A stretch of DNA of 64,000 nucleotides from Rheinheimera sp. SA_1 (GTDB lineage Bacteria > Pseudomonadota > Gammaproteobacteria > Enterobacterales > Alteromonadaceae). A program made the position numbers and the translations under genes. The stretch lies in assembly GCF_001669775.1 (NCBI RefSeq), contig NZ_LXWK01000015.1, positions 744,001 to 808,000 on the forward strand, in the 5' to 3' direction. Shown one piece after another: positions 1 to 7,854 of this stretch (positions are counted from its first letter, which is position 1; each line of letters opens with the position of its first letter). The notes beneath the pieces were generated by a model, which was given only the letters and a program-made list of their open reading frames with translations, ran no database searches and was not told the DNA's origin.

Positions 1-1339
1 TGCAAGGGCTAGCGACTGCCACCGCCAACACGCCGGTAAAAAACGAACCACGGTGGCCGCTTTGTTGCGTTAGCTGTTGACCGCTATTCATCAGCCCCAG
101 CCCAAACTGCAATAAACCGGACAAACTTAAGCCCAGCGCAAACAGTAAAAATGCCAACAACGCCACTAACAATGGGTTTTGCAACTGAAAACCCCAGCCC
201 AGACTTTCGCCACCGGCACGCAGCAATAACAACAGCGCCGCCAGTGCCACAAAACTGACCACCACGCCCAAGCTGTACCACAAAGCTTCAGCGCGCTGCG
301 CGGCCAGTTGTTGACCGGCGCGCGACAGGCTCAGTGCTTTGAGCGACAATACCGGAAAGACGCAAGGCATCAGATTCAGGATCAGCCCGCCTGCGAGCGC
401 AAACAGCAGCATCGACGCAAATTCAGTCAACGCAAATGTTTGAGGTGGTGGATTTTTGGGGTTCTTCGCAGCAAAGGCTGGCGATGTCGTAGTTTGATGG
501 TGCAACAGCAGTTGTTTGGCACCGCTAGCGGTGATCAGTACCAGCGGCAACGCTGCCGGAGCCTGACTAAAATAAGTATTTTGTGGTTGTCGCAGCGTCA
601 GCTGTCCAGGTTCGCCTTGCACTGCCTGATAGTGCATTTGTTGATTGGCGGCATGGTCAACAATTTCACCGCTCCCCACAAAAAATGCGCTGACTTGAAG
701 GTCTTGCGGCAGCTCAATCACCGCAGAAAACGACTGATCCTGCATTTGATATCGCCCTACCAAGGTCAATGCCTGCGGCAACGCTTGCCGGGCTTTCGCA
801 AACAAAGCGCTGGCGGCAGTAGAAACTTCAGCAGTGGCTGCGACTGGCAACGTCAGACGAAAGCTGGCGGTTGCCGGAATACAAATTTCCTGACACACCA
901 ACCAATCGACGGTGGCGACAATATCCAGACTTTCGTCAGTAAAATCAGCTGGGATCTTAAGATCGGTCAGTAAAACACTTTGACCTTCATAACCATAATT
1001 AACCAGCGGCGGAACTTTGATCACTTTTGGTGTTGGCCACTGGATAGCTCCAGCGCTAACGCCAGCTGGCAACTGCCAGTTTATTGTGGTGGCAAGCCCC
1101 GAATCGCCAGGGTTTAACCAGTAGCTATGCCAATGCGGCTCGTGTTGAGTATTGAGCGCCAGCGTCACGGTCTGGCCCGGTTGCAGCTGACGATATTCGC
1201 TGACCAGCTCGGCTTTTAAGTGGGTACTTTGCACCCAGCCACTACTTGCGGCATAGGCGGCCGGGCACCATAGCAAATACAGCCAGGTCAACAGCCGGAT
1301 CCATCGGAAATGAGCAAACAGCGCCAGTTTTGTACTCAA
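1..1339 (-). CDS. Protein-disulfide reductase, DsbD/ScsB family (3' part cut by window edge)
   Basis: This inner-membrane protein would carry reducing equivalents from cytoplasmic thioredoxin to periplasmic partners. Reading leftwards, a hydrophobic signal-like start is followed by a periplasmic domain of about 270 residues with HWHSYW and LVCQEICIP motifs, typical of the ScsB-like branch. The membrane domain follows, with the first conserved cysteine in LNLMPCVFP and, at the very edge of the window, the second in VASPC. The rest of the membrane domain and any C-terminal thioredoxin domain lie outside the window. No ATG is in frame near the start. TTG at 1339 (LSTKLALF) gives the best signal peptide and TTG at 1354 is an alternative; neither has a strong ribosome binding site, so the start is uncertain. 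Confidence 0.85.
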   Translation of the reverse strand, partial: MSTKLALFAHFRWIRLLTWLYLLWCPAAYAASSGWVQSTHLKAELVSEYRQLQPGQTVTLALNTQHEPHWHSYWLNPGDSGLATTINWQLPAGVSAGAIQWPTPKVIKVPPLVNYGYEGQSVLLTDLKIPADFTDESLDIVATVDWLVCQEICIPATASFRLTLPVAATAEVSTAASALFAKARQALPQALTLVGRYQMQDQSFSAVIELPQDLQVSAFFVGSGEIVDHAANQQMHYQAVQGEPGQLTLRQPQNTYFSQAPAALPLVLITASGAKQLLLHHQTTTSPAFAAKNPKNPPPQTFALTEFASMLLFALAGGLILNLMPCVFPVLSLKALSLSRAGQQLAAQRAEALWYSLGVVVSFVALAALLLLLRAGGESLGWGFQLQNPLLVALLAFLLFALGLSLSGLLQFGLGLMNSGQQLTQQSGHRGSFFTGVLAVAVASPC

Positions 1340-1436
1340 ACCAAGCTTATGCAAACCAAGCCAACCTGTATCGTCACTATCGGATAAGTTAGTGTACGAA
1401 ATTCCGCCACATCCGATCGGCTATACAATTGCCATC

Positions 1437-1472
1437 AACCGCACCAGAGCAGCATTCTGCCTCAGTGCGGTT
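1437..1472. repeat. Inverted repeat downstream of the MBL gene
   Basis: Perfect 8-bp arms AACCGCAC and GTGCGGTT enclose a 20-nt loop between the 3' end of the MBL gene and the start of the DsbD-like gene. No T-tract follows on either strand, so it is not a classical terminator. It could be a processed 3' end or a protein-binding site. Nothing else is visible in the gap 1340-1486. Confidence 0.4.
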
Positions 1473-1486
1473 CAAGGTAACGGCTA

Positions 1487-2662
1487 TTACAAGCTTTGTG
1501 GCAACAGGATCTCAGCCGCCTTAACTTCGGCTGGCAATAACTGCCGCCACCACTGCTCAGTTGCGGCCTCAAATACGGCCTCATTCTGATTGATGCTGGC
1601 AGACTCCGCCAACAACACCGTCTGCCCAAACATCGGCGTTAATAATGGCACCTGATATGCAGCCGCCGCAGTGCTCAAGCGCAGCAGCGGCTCATACCAG
1701 GGGTGCATCGCCAAATCAAAGCTGCTGTTATGCACCGGGATCATCACTTTGCCGAGTAAATCCAAATGCGCGCGCAGCGATTGTTCCGGCTGCATATGAA
1801 TATCAGACCACATATCGTCATAAGCACCGGTTTCAATCAACGTCAGATCAAAAGGTCCTAATCTGCGGCCAATTTCGGCAAAACCCGGGAAATAACCAGA
1901 ATCGCCGCTGAAGTATAAATTCAGCTTTTCAGTTTTAATCGCCCAGGATGCCCACAAGGTTTGGTTTTTATCAAACAAACCACGGCCGGAAAAATGCTGA
2001 GTCGGCGTGGCGGTAAAAGTCACACCTTTGCTTTGATGCTGCTGCCACCAATCCAGCGCGACAATTTTCGCAGCCGGTACGCCCCAGTCGCGCAGATGTT
2101 GGTCCACACCTAGCGGGACGATAAACAAAGCGGTGCGCTCTGCAAGCGCCTGAATACTGGCTTTATCTAAATGATCGTAGTGATCATGTGAAATAATAAT
2201 ACCTGCGAGTTCAGGTACTTCGGCAAGTTCAAGCGGTAACGAATGAAACCGCGCCGGCCCCACCAGTTGGCTTGGTGAAGCGCGTTTTGAGAACACCGGA
2301 TCAAGCAGCCAATAATGACTGTTCAGCTGCAGCAACACAGTGGAATGGCTGATTTTATACAGCAGATCGTTTGCGCCCGCTTGCGCCGGTAATTGCATCC
2401 GTTGTACTGGTAACGCCTGCGCCGGCGTTTTATCGGCCACGGTTTCGGTCAGATAGCGCCATAAAATCGCACCAATTTTGCCATCGCCGCTGTCGACTTT
2501 GGCAGCCTGGTTTTTAAATGGCCCGCGCACTGCCTGCGCCATTTCAGCATTTTGTTGCCAACACACAGATTTGATCATGATTGCGCCTCCAAGGCTTAAT
2601 CCGAGCCAGAACCACAGCTTTGATTTGTTGATTGAACGGATCTTAAACTTGCTTTTTTGCAC
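1487..2662 (-). CDS. MBL-fold metallo-hydrolase (NAPE-PLD/UlaG-like), membrane-anchored
   Basis: A 391-residue metallo-beta-lactamase-fold hydrolase. One hydrophobic segment near residues 16-33 (FWLGLSLGGAIMI) suggests a membrane anchor. The metal-binding motif is HDHYDHLD, followed by a conserved histidine in TQHFSGRG, an aspartate in YFSGDSGYF, and a late histidine in PVHNSSFDL. The pattern and the HPWYEPLLRL ending fit the NAPE-PLD-like subgroup, whose bacterial members have varied or unknown substrates. The gene diverges from a TetR regulator and its upstream region holds the regulator's likely operator, so it is probably the regulator's target. Confidence 0.85.
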   Translation of the reverse strand: MQKSKFKIRSINKSKLWFWLGLSLGGAIMIKSVCWQQNAEMAQAVRGPFKNQAAKVDSGDGKIGAILWRYLTETVADKTPAQALPVQRMQLPAQAGANDLLYKISHSTVLLQLNSHYWLLDPVFSKRASPSQLVGPARFHSLPLELAEVPELAGIIISHDHYDHLDKASIQALAERTALFIVPLGVDQHLRDWGVPAAKIVALDWWQQHQSKGVTFTATPTQHFSGRGLFDKNQTLWASWAIKTEKLNLYFSGDSGYFPGFAEIGRRLGPFDLTLIETGAYDDMWSDIHMQPEQSLRAHLDLLGKVMIPVHNSSFDLAMHPWYEPLLRLSTAAAAYQVPLLTPMFGQTVLLAESASINQNEAVFEAATEQWWRQLLPAEVKAAEILLPQSL

Positions 2663-2684
2663 GGTGGAATTTCCACAACTAAAA

Positions 2685-2707
2685 GTAAACTACACAGTGT
2701 AGTTTAC
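2685..2707. promoter_or_regulatory. Palindromic operator, probable TetR site
   Basis: Perfect 11-bp arms (GTAAACTACAC and its complement) around one central base, lying 22 bp upstream of the MBL start and 95 bp upstream of the TetR start. Size and symmetry are those expected for a TetR-family dimer. Binding by the adjacent regulator is inferred from position. Confidence 0.75.
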
Positions 2708-2723
2708 ACATAGAAATGCAAAA

Positions 2724-2741
2724 GTAAACTCATTAGTGTAC
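2724..2741. promoter_or_regulatory. Second, imperfect copy of the TetR-type operator
   Basis: GTAAACTcattAGTGTAC repeats the outer bases of the stronger palindrome, 16 bp further towards the TetR gene. It may give autoregulation with lower affinity. The candidate is based on sequence similarity only. Confidence 0.5.
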
Positions 2742-2801
2742 AATTTTCAAAGTACTTATTCAGTGTGCTCATTCGCATTGATCAAATAGATCGGGGACAT
2801 C

Positions 2802-3419
2802 ATGGTGCAAGTTGTTGTGACACAAAGTCGTTCTGAACAAAAACGTCAGGCAGTGCTCGATGCCGCAGTGGCGGAATTCCAGCGTTGTGGTTTTAGCGGC
2901 GCCAGTATGGATGCGATCGCTGAACTGGCACAGGTGTCCAAGCGCACTGTGTACAACCACTTCGCCAGTAAAGAAATTTTGTTTGAGCAAGCCACGGTGT
3001 TGTTGTGGTCACGCAGCAAATCCGCAGCGACTGTGCCTTTTGATGCCAAAAGACCGCTCGCTGATCAACTGGCGCAAATTGCCCGCCAAAGCTGGGCTTA
3101 TTATCAGCAGGACGATTTTATTGAACTGGCCCGGGTGGTGATGGCCGAATATATCCGCCAGCCGGAACGCGCCGTGGCTGCCATGACGCAACTGGAGCAA
3201 CAGGAAGGTGGTTTAGAAAGCTGGCTTAAAGCCGCCACGGCCGCAGGACTGTTGCACATTCCTGATTTAAAACTGGCCGCTTCGCAATTCTGGGGTCTGT
3301 TTAAAACCTTTTCGTTTTGGCCCAAAGTGTTTCAGCTCGGCAGTTACGATGGGCAACAACAACAGATTATCGACAGCAATGTAGCGATGTTTTTGGCGCT
3401 GTATACCCGTCATCCTTGA
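2802..3419 (+). CDS. TetR/AcrR family transcriptional regulator
   Basis: A 205-residue one-component repressor. The N-terminal helix-turn-helix (about residues 12-60) contains the family motif AELAQVSKRTVYNHFASKE. The C-terminal part is an all-helical ligand-binding domain of the AefR-like kind (QFWGLFKTFSFWP near residue 165-175). The ATG at 2802 has a GGGGA ribosome binding site. It diverges from the MBL-fold hydrolase across a region with two related palindromes, so it probably represses that gene and itself. The ligand is unknown. Confidence 0.9.
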   Translation: MVQVVVTQSRSEQKRQAVLDAAVAEFQRCGFSGASMDAIAELAQVSKRTVYNHFASKEILFEQATVLLWSRSKSAATVPFDAKRPLADQLAQIARQSWAYYQQDDFIELARVVMAEYIRQPERAVAAMTQLEQQEGGLESWLKAATAAGLLHIPDLKLAASQFWGLFKTFSFWPKVFQLGSYDGQQQQIIDSNVAMFLALYTRHP

Positions 3420-3429
3420 AGTTGCAGGC

Positions 3430-3456
3430 AAAAAAAAGCCGCAGACCAGCTGCGGC
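3430..3456 (-). terminator. Rho-independent terminator after ahpF
   Basis: On the minus strand a 7-bp GC-rich stem (GCCGCAG/CTGCGGC) is followed by eight T residues. It lies 30 bp past the ahpF stop codon. Confidence 0.85.
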
Positions 3457-3486
3457 AAGATGGAGTGCTACGGAAATCGAACGGTA

Positions 3487-5028
3487 CTAATTACGAATTA
3501 AATAATCAAAAGCGCCTAAAGATGCAGTTGCGCCTGAACCCATCGCAATAATAATTTGTTTAAATGGCGTGTTGGTGGCGTCGCCTGCCGCAAATACCCC
3601 CTTAAGTGATGTCTGACCATGACTGTCGACAATAATTTCACCCCGTGGTGTTAATTCCACCACGCCACGTAACCATTCAGTGTTTGGCACCAAACCGATT
3701 TGCACAAAAATACCGGCCAGGGCGACATGTTTGGCTTCGCCACTCACGCGGTCAGTAAAGTTAATACCGGTCACTTTGTTGCCATCGCCTAAAACTTCAG
3801 TGCTTTGCGCGTTCAGAATGATGTCGATATTGCCCATCGAATTGGCTTTTTTCACCAGTACGGCGTCGGCGCGTAATTTGCTGTCAAATTCCAGAACTGT
3901 GACGTGTTCAACGATCCCAGCTAAGTCGATGGCCGCTTCAATACCAGAGTTACCACCACCAATCACCGCTACACGTTTGCCTTTAAATAAAGGGCCATCA
4001 CAGTGCGGGCAATACGCCACACCACGACCACGGTATTCTTTTTCGCCAGGAACATTCATTTCTCTCCAGCGCGCGCCGGTCGAAAGAATGACAGTTTTTG
4101 ATTTCAGTACTGCGCCATTGGCCAGTTCCACTTCAAACAGTTCATGCTGTGACAATTTCACGGCTTTTTGGCTATTCATGATGTCGACTTCATACTGCCG
4201 GACATGTGCTTCTAAATTGGCCACCAGTTTTGGACCTTCGGTTTCTTTTACCGAAATAAAGTTCTCGATACCTACAGTATCTGCCACCTGGCCACCAAAC
4301 CGTTCAGCCAGTACGCCGGTGTTTAAACCTTTACGGGCGGAGTAAATGGCTGCAGCCGCGCCGGCTGGACCACCGCCGATCACTAACACATCAAAATTGT
4401 CTTTTTGCGCCAGTGCTTCGGCTTGGCGACTAGCAGCAGAGCTGTCGACTTTGTTCAGAATATTGGTCAGCGTAATAGCGCCTTGCGAGAACTGCTCGCC
4501 GTTTAAAAATACTGTTGGCACCGCCATTATATTGCGTTCAGCCACTTCGTTGCCAAACACCGCACCATCAATCATATTGGTTTTGATCTTTGGGTTCACT
4601 GCCGCCATCAAATTCAGCGCCTGCACCACTTCCGGACAAGTCTGGCAGCTCAGCGAAATGTACATATCAAACTGGAATTCACCTTCAAGCTGGGCAATTT
4701 GCTGCAGCACCGCAGTTTCTTCTTTAATTGGATGACCGCCGGAGTGCAACAAGGCCAGCACTAAAGAGGTAAATTCGTGACCCATCGGCACACCGGCAAA
4801 AGTAATTTCGGTGCCTTTAGCTTGCGAGCTCACCAGCATCGAAGGTACACGTTTGGCGGTAGGGTTGTCGGTCACCAGGATCAGATCAGATAAGGTCGCA
4901 ATATCCAGCGCGAGTGCCTTCAGTTCCTGACCTTTTTCGCTTTGGTCAACTGCTAACGACAGCTCGACCGGCGTTTTTAAATTCTGCAGGTAGCTACGCA
5001 AAGTGTTTTTCAGGTTGGCATCTAACAT
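3487..5028 (-). CDS. ahpF: Alkyl hydroperoxide reductase subunit F
   Basis: A flavoprotein that passes electrons from NADH to AhpC for the reduction of hydrogen peroxide and organic hydroperoxides in the cytoplasm. At 513 residues it is close to the usual 520. Visible parts: an N-terminal tandem thioredoxin-fold domain with CQTCP near residue 129, an FAD-binding [10 protein letters not shown] motif near 218, the redox-active CPHC with [18 protein letters not shown] (NADH site) near 345-365, and the C-terminal FAD contact [10 protein letters not shown]. It lies 230 bp downstream of ahpC with a terminator between, and has its own upstream element in common with ahpC, so it can probably be transcribed separately. 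Confidence 0.97.
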   Translation of the reverse strand: MLDANLKNTLRSYLQNLKTPVELSLAVDQSEKGQELKALALDIATLSDLILVTDNPTAKRVPSMLVSSQAKGTEITFAGVPMGHEFTSLVLALLHSGGHPIKEETAVLQQIAQLEGEFQFDMYISLSCQTCPEVVQALNLMAAVNPKIKTNMIDGAVFGNEVAERNIMAVPTVFLNGEQFSQGAITLTNILNKVDSSAASRQAEALAQKDNFDVLVIGGGPAGAAAAIYSARKGLNTGVLAERFGGQVADTVGIENFISVKETEGPKLVANLEAHVRQYEVDIMNSQKAVKLSQHELFEVELANGAVLKSKTVILSTGARWREMNVPGEKEYRGRGVAYCPHCDGPLFKGKRVAVIGGGNSGIEAAIDLAGIVEHVTVLEFDSKLRADAVLVKKANSMGNIDIILNAQSTEVLGDGNKVTGINFTDRVSGEAKHVALAGIFVQIGLVPNTEWLRGVVELTPRGEIIVDSHGQTSLKGVFAAGDATNTPFKQIIIAMGSGATASLGAFDYLIRN

Positions 5029-5107
5029 GGGGTGATTCCTCTAAATTTGGCTGTTCAATTTTTTCTGAATTCGATAAAGCCATCATAACCAAAACCATCA
5101 AACATAA

Positions 5108-5150
5108 ATAACGAATAAAACAAATGAAACCAATCATTATATTCGATTAA
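5108..5150. promoter_or_regulatory. Promoter element upstream of ahpF, shared with ahpC
   Basis: Contains ATAACGAATAAAA followed by a CAAAT and, after a gap, CGATTAAA. The same 13-nt block and the same flanking words occur upstream of ahpC at about 6034-6067. It sits about 80 bp ahead of the ahpF start. A common peroxide-responsive regulator (OxyR would be the expected one) is an inference; I could not fit a clean OxyR consensus. Confidence 0.55.
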
Positions 5151-5178
5151 ACAGCAATAACGGACCTTTGTTAAATGC

Positions 5179-5206
5179 AAAAAGGCCGGACAATGTCCGA
5201 CCTTTT
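5179..5206 (-). terminator. Terminator between ahpC and ahpF
   Basis: Minus-strand hairpin AAAAGGTCGGACAttGTCCGGCCTTTTT, just after the ahpC stop. A strong stem with a T-tract would end most ahpC transcripts, or let a fraction read through into ahpF. Confidence 0.85.
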
Positions 5207-5258
5207 CAGTTTCCGCGTTTTGATTCAAAACGCTTGATTCAAAGCCTGCTGAAGCAGC

Positions 5259-5822
5259 TTAGATTTTACCAACCAGATCCAGTGATGGCGCCAGAGTTTT
5301 TTCACCCGGAGTCCATTTAGCCGGGCAAACTTCGCCGTCGTGGTTTGCAACATATTGAGCAGCCTGAACTTTACGGAACAGTTCTGCAGCGCTACGGCCA
5401 ATACCCAGGTCATGGATTTCAGCAACTTTGATTTCGCCTTGTGGGTTAATCACGAAAGTACCACGCAGCGCCAAACCTTCTTCTTCAATCATCACGTCGA
5501 AGTTACGAGTGATGGTGCCTGTTGGGTCAGCAACCATTGGGTAGTTGATTTTTTTGATGGTTTCAGAAGCATCGTGCCAAGCTTTGTGGGTGAAATGAGT
5601 GTCAGTAGAGACTGAGTACACTTCAACGCCGATTTCCTGGAATTTAGGATAGAAGTCAGCCAGGTCGCCTAATTCAGTTGGACATACAAAAGTGAAGTCA
5701 GCTGGGTAGAACACAACTACTGACCATTTGCCGGCTAAGTCTTTGTCAGATACAGAAACAAATTTACCCTGATGGAAAGCCTGAGCGTTAAAAGGTTTTA
5801 CTTTGCTGTTGATGATAGACAT
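5259..5822 (-). CDS. ahpC: Alkyl hydroperoxide reductase subunit C (2-Cys peroxiredoxin)
   Basis: A cytoplasmic peroxiredoxin that reduces hydrogen peroxide and organic peroxides and is recycled by AhpF. The chosen start MSIINSKVK at 5822 has a GGAGA ribosome binding site (an in-frame extension to 5918 runs into a repeat element and is not real) and gives 187 residues, the family length. The peroxidatic cysteine is C47 in FTFVCPTE and the resolving cysteine lies in EVCPAKW near residue 167. The GGLG-like and YF-type C-terminal features of sensitive peroxiredoxins were not checked in detail. Its leader contains a palindromic interspersed element only 28 bp upstream of the start codon. Confidence 0.97.
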   Translation of the reverse strand: MSIINSKVKPFNAQAFHQGKFVSVSDKDLAGKWSVVVFYPADFTFVCPTELGDLADFYPKFQEIGVEVYSVSTDTHFTHKAWHDASETIKKINYPMVADPTGTITRNFDVMIEEEGLALRGTFVINPQGEIKVAEIHDLGIGRSAAELFRKVQAAQYVANHDGEVCPAKWTPGEKTLAPSLDLVGKI

Positions 5823-5850
5823 TTGTCTTCTCCATGTTGTGGTTAATTGG

Positions 5851-5975
5851 TATCCCCTTCGCCCTTGAAACTGTAGCTTTGTTGGCAGGTTCTCTCGCCC
5901 ATTCACATAGGACAACAATGCTCATGGGTCTCGCTTACCTGCCGTCGCGCTACAACTTCAATGACTTTGGGGATA
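5851..5975 (+). repeat. Interspersed palindromic element, copy A (ahpC leader)
   Basis: About 125 bp with terminal inverted repeats starting TATCCCC and ending GGGGATA, inner arms GGCAGGT/ACCTGCC and CCCAT/ATGGG, and a core CACATAGGACAACAATGCTC. The core matches copies at 29331 and 32678. The arm sequence differs from those copies, yet the two arms still complement each other. It lies between the ahpC start and the probable ahpC promoter, so it should be transcribed as part of the leader. Confidence 0.8.
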
Positions 5976-6026
5976 AATACAAGCCAGAAAGCCGTCGCGT
6001 TGAAAGCATAGTAGCCCAGCATGACA

Positions 6027-6067
6027 ATTCGTCATAACGAATAAAATCAATGCAGCTAATCGATTAA
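6027..6067. promoter_or_regulatory. Candidate operator upstream of ahpC
   Basis: ATTCGT-cata-ACGAAT is a perfect 6-bp-arm inverted repeat. It overlaps the block ATAACGAATAAAA that is also found upstream of ahpF at 5108-5120. It sits about 210 bp ahead of ahpC and a similar distance ahead of the divergent response regulator gene. The regulator is unknown. Confidence 0.5.
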
Positions 6068-6275
6068 ATAAATTAAAAAGACAACTTTTAACCAATGCTT
6101 ATGATGCAGCGTTACTTTACCTTGGTTTGCGCCTGATTCATAGTATCAGCGCTGATGGGAGCAACAGTGCATTTTGCACTGTTTCAGATTTAGTTCTAAG
6201 CTAGGTTACAATTACTCACTGAATTTGGTAGCTTTTTTTGACAAACTACCGATTTTTCCATTTTGGGGATTTCGC

Positions 6276-7829
6276 TTGAGTCAGCTGAAGTTAGATTTGG
6301 CAAAATTGTTTGATCTGCAGGTGCTGGTGATAGAATCAGACCAGGATTTGCTGCACCTGTTCAAACAGATGTTGTTGAGTCTTGGGATTAAAAAACTGAC
6401 CAGTAAATCGAATATTGAAGAATTGCTCAGCAGCAAGGAAAAACTCAGTTACGATGTAATTTTCCTTGATTACCAGATTGAAGAACACCGCACTGGCGCG
6501 GAAATTGTTGAAGAGTTAATCTTGGCCGGTATTTTACCGAATCGTACCCGCCTGGTGTTATTGGCGGTTGAAAATGACCGCGCCCGCTATGCCATAGAAT
6601 ACCCTTATCATCAAATTGAGTACTTGCCCCGGCCTTTTAACATCAAACAGTTAGATTATGAACTGAAACAGCATGTGATGTTTGGTGCCTGGTTAAAACC
6701 TATTCTGAGTCTGGCTGGACTTGGCCGCTACAACGACGCACTTAAATTACTGCTGCATACCCAACAACAACCTATATCTGACGAATTACAGCAACTGTTG
6801 CTGAAACTGAAAATTCAACTGTTGCTGGATATGGACAAACATGAAGCTGTAGTCCCTTTGTTAAAAGCACCTGTGGCCGAGATGCAAGGCTGGGCATTAT
6901 GGGCGTTGTTTCGGATCCGGTATGAACGGGGTGATATTGCCGCTTGTGAAGCATTTTTGCAGGATGGCTCAGAGGAACTGGCTAAATATGCAGAGCGCCG
7001 CGAAATCTGGCAAATCTATCTGGCCATCCAACAATTAGATTACGACAAAGCGCTGCGGGTGGCGGTAAAAATTCCGAATGTCGGGATGTCGATGAAAATG
7101 GTGCGGCTGGTGCACCTGGTGCTTATTCTGGCCGGAAAAACAGAACAGGCGATCGAATTTATTGAACGAAAACGCCGCCTTGCCGGTAGAGGACCGTTAT
7201 TTTTACAGCTTTCTATTGCGCATGCACGTTCATTATTGTTATTGCTTACTCTCAATCTGGATCCACCGAAAAAACCGGTATTGCTGATCCAGCTCAAGCA
7301 GTTATTACAACAAATCGAAGATGATAAAGATGCCCGGCAAATTGCGGCAGGCTTGTTATTGGTCAGAACCCATTTATTGAAATTTGAACAAGGTGCCGAC
7401 AGCGCGCGGCATTATCTGACGCAGCAGCAACAACTGCTTGTGGTCAACGATATGTCGGTGTCGTTGTTATGTCATGCCGCTGTGGTCTATGCCGGACTGG
7501 AGCAACCGGAACGTGCCTTCGACTATTTATTTGAAGCCAATAAAGTATTTGATCAGATGCTGGATAACAGTGCCCGGGTTTTCGCCGGCTGTTTACATCA
7601 ACACGCTTTTGATTTTATTATTTCACCGGCACAACGCGGCGCTGCATATGCTGCGATGGCAAAGCGGCACCTGCAACAGCAGGATTTTAAACTGGCAGCA
7701 AAAATGTATCTGGCAGCTGCAAAAAAGGCGCCGGATCAGCCGGAATATCTGCAGCAAGTACATCAGTTGATGCGTCAGTTAGGACTGAGTAAATTCCGTG
7801 GCATTACACTGCCGCCCACCGAGCATTAA
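6276..7829 (+). CDS. Atypical response regulator: degenerate receiver plus helical-repeat (TPR-like) domain
   Basis: TTG at 6276, preceded by GGGGAT, is the likely start (an ATG at 6174 in frame would add 34 poorly conserved residues). It gives 517 residues. Residues of about 13-130 form a receiver domain with the phosphate-accepting aspartate kept in VIFLDYQIEE. The conserved Thr/Ser is replaced by Ala in LLAVEND, and the conserved Lys of the KPF loop is Arg in YLPRPFN. The remaining 380 residues are a helical, leucine- and alanine-rich repeat region resembling tetratricopeptide repeats, with no DNA-binding or enzymatic output domain. Such proteins (for example VieB of Vibrio) act through protein contacts. 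The partner here is unknown, and no kinase is adjacent. Confidence 0.75.
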   Translation: MSQLKLDLAKLFDLQVLVIESDQDLLHLFKQMLLSLGIKKLTSKSNIEELLSSKEKLSYDVIFLDYQIEEHRTGAEIVEELILAGILPNRTRLVLLAVENDRARYAIEYPYHQIEYLPRPFNIKQLDYELKQHVMFGAWLKPILSLAGLGRYNDALKLLLHTQQQPISDELQQLLLKLKIQLLLDMDKHEAVVPLLKAPVAEMQGWALWALFRIRYERGDIAACEAFLQDGSEELAKYAERREIWQIYLAIQQLDYDKALRVAVKIPNVGMSMKMVRLVHLVLILAGKTEQAIEFIERKRRLAGRGPLFLQLSIAHARSLLLLLTLNLDPPKKPVLLIQLKQLLQQIEDDKDARQIAAGLLLVRTHLLKFEQGADSARHYLTQQQQLLVVNDMSVSLLCHAAVVYAGLEQPERAFDYLFEANKVFDQMLDNSARVFAGCLHQHAFDFIISPAQRGAAYAAMAKRHLQQQDFKLAAKMYLAAAKKAPDQPEYLQQVHQLMRQLGLSKFRGITLPPTEH

Positions 7830-7854
7830 TCCGGATAATCCGCACAGGCCAGGT

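Noticed and set aside
308-973. Long + strand open frame of 221 codons
   Set aside because: It is the complement of the DsbD/ScsB-like gene, whose protein sequence shows clear family motifs. The + strand translation is basic and without known features.
3680-4735. Two long + strand frames (221 and 129 codons)
   Set aside because: Both lie opposite ahpF, which is unambiguous.
5823-5918. N-terminal extension of AhpC to 5918
   Set aside because: The extension runs into the palindromic repeat. The start at 5822 has a ribosome binding site and gives the exact family length.
5108-6067. Classical OxyR binding sites at ahpC and ahpF
   Set aside because: The shared block does not fit the spaced ATAG/CTAT half-site pattern well enough to name the regulator.
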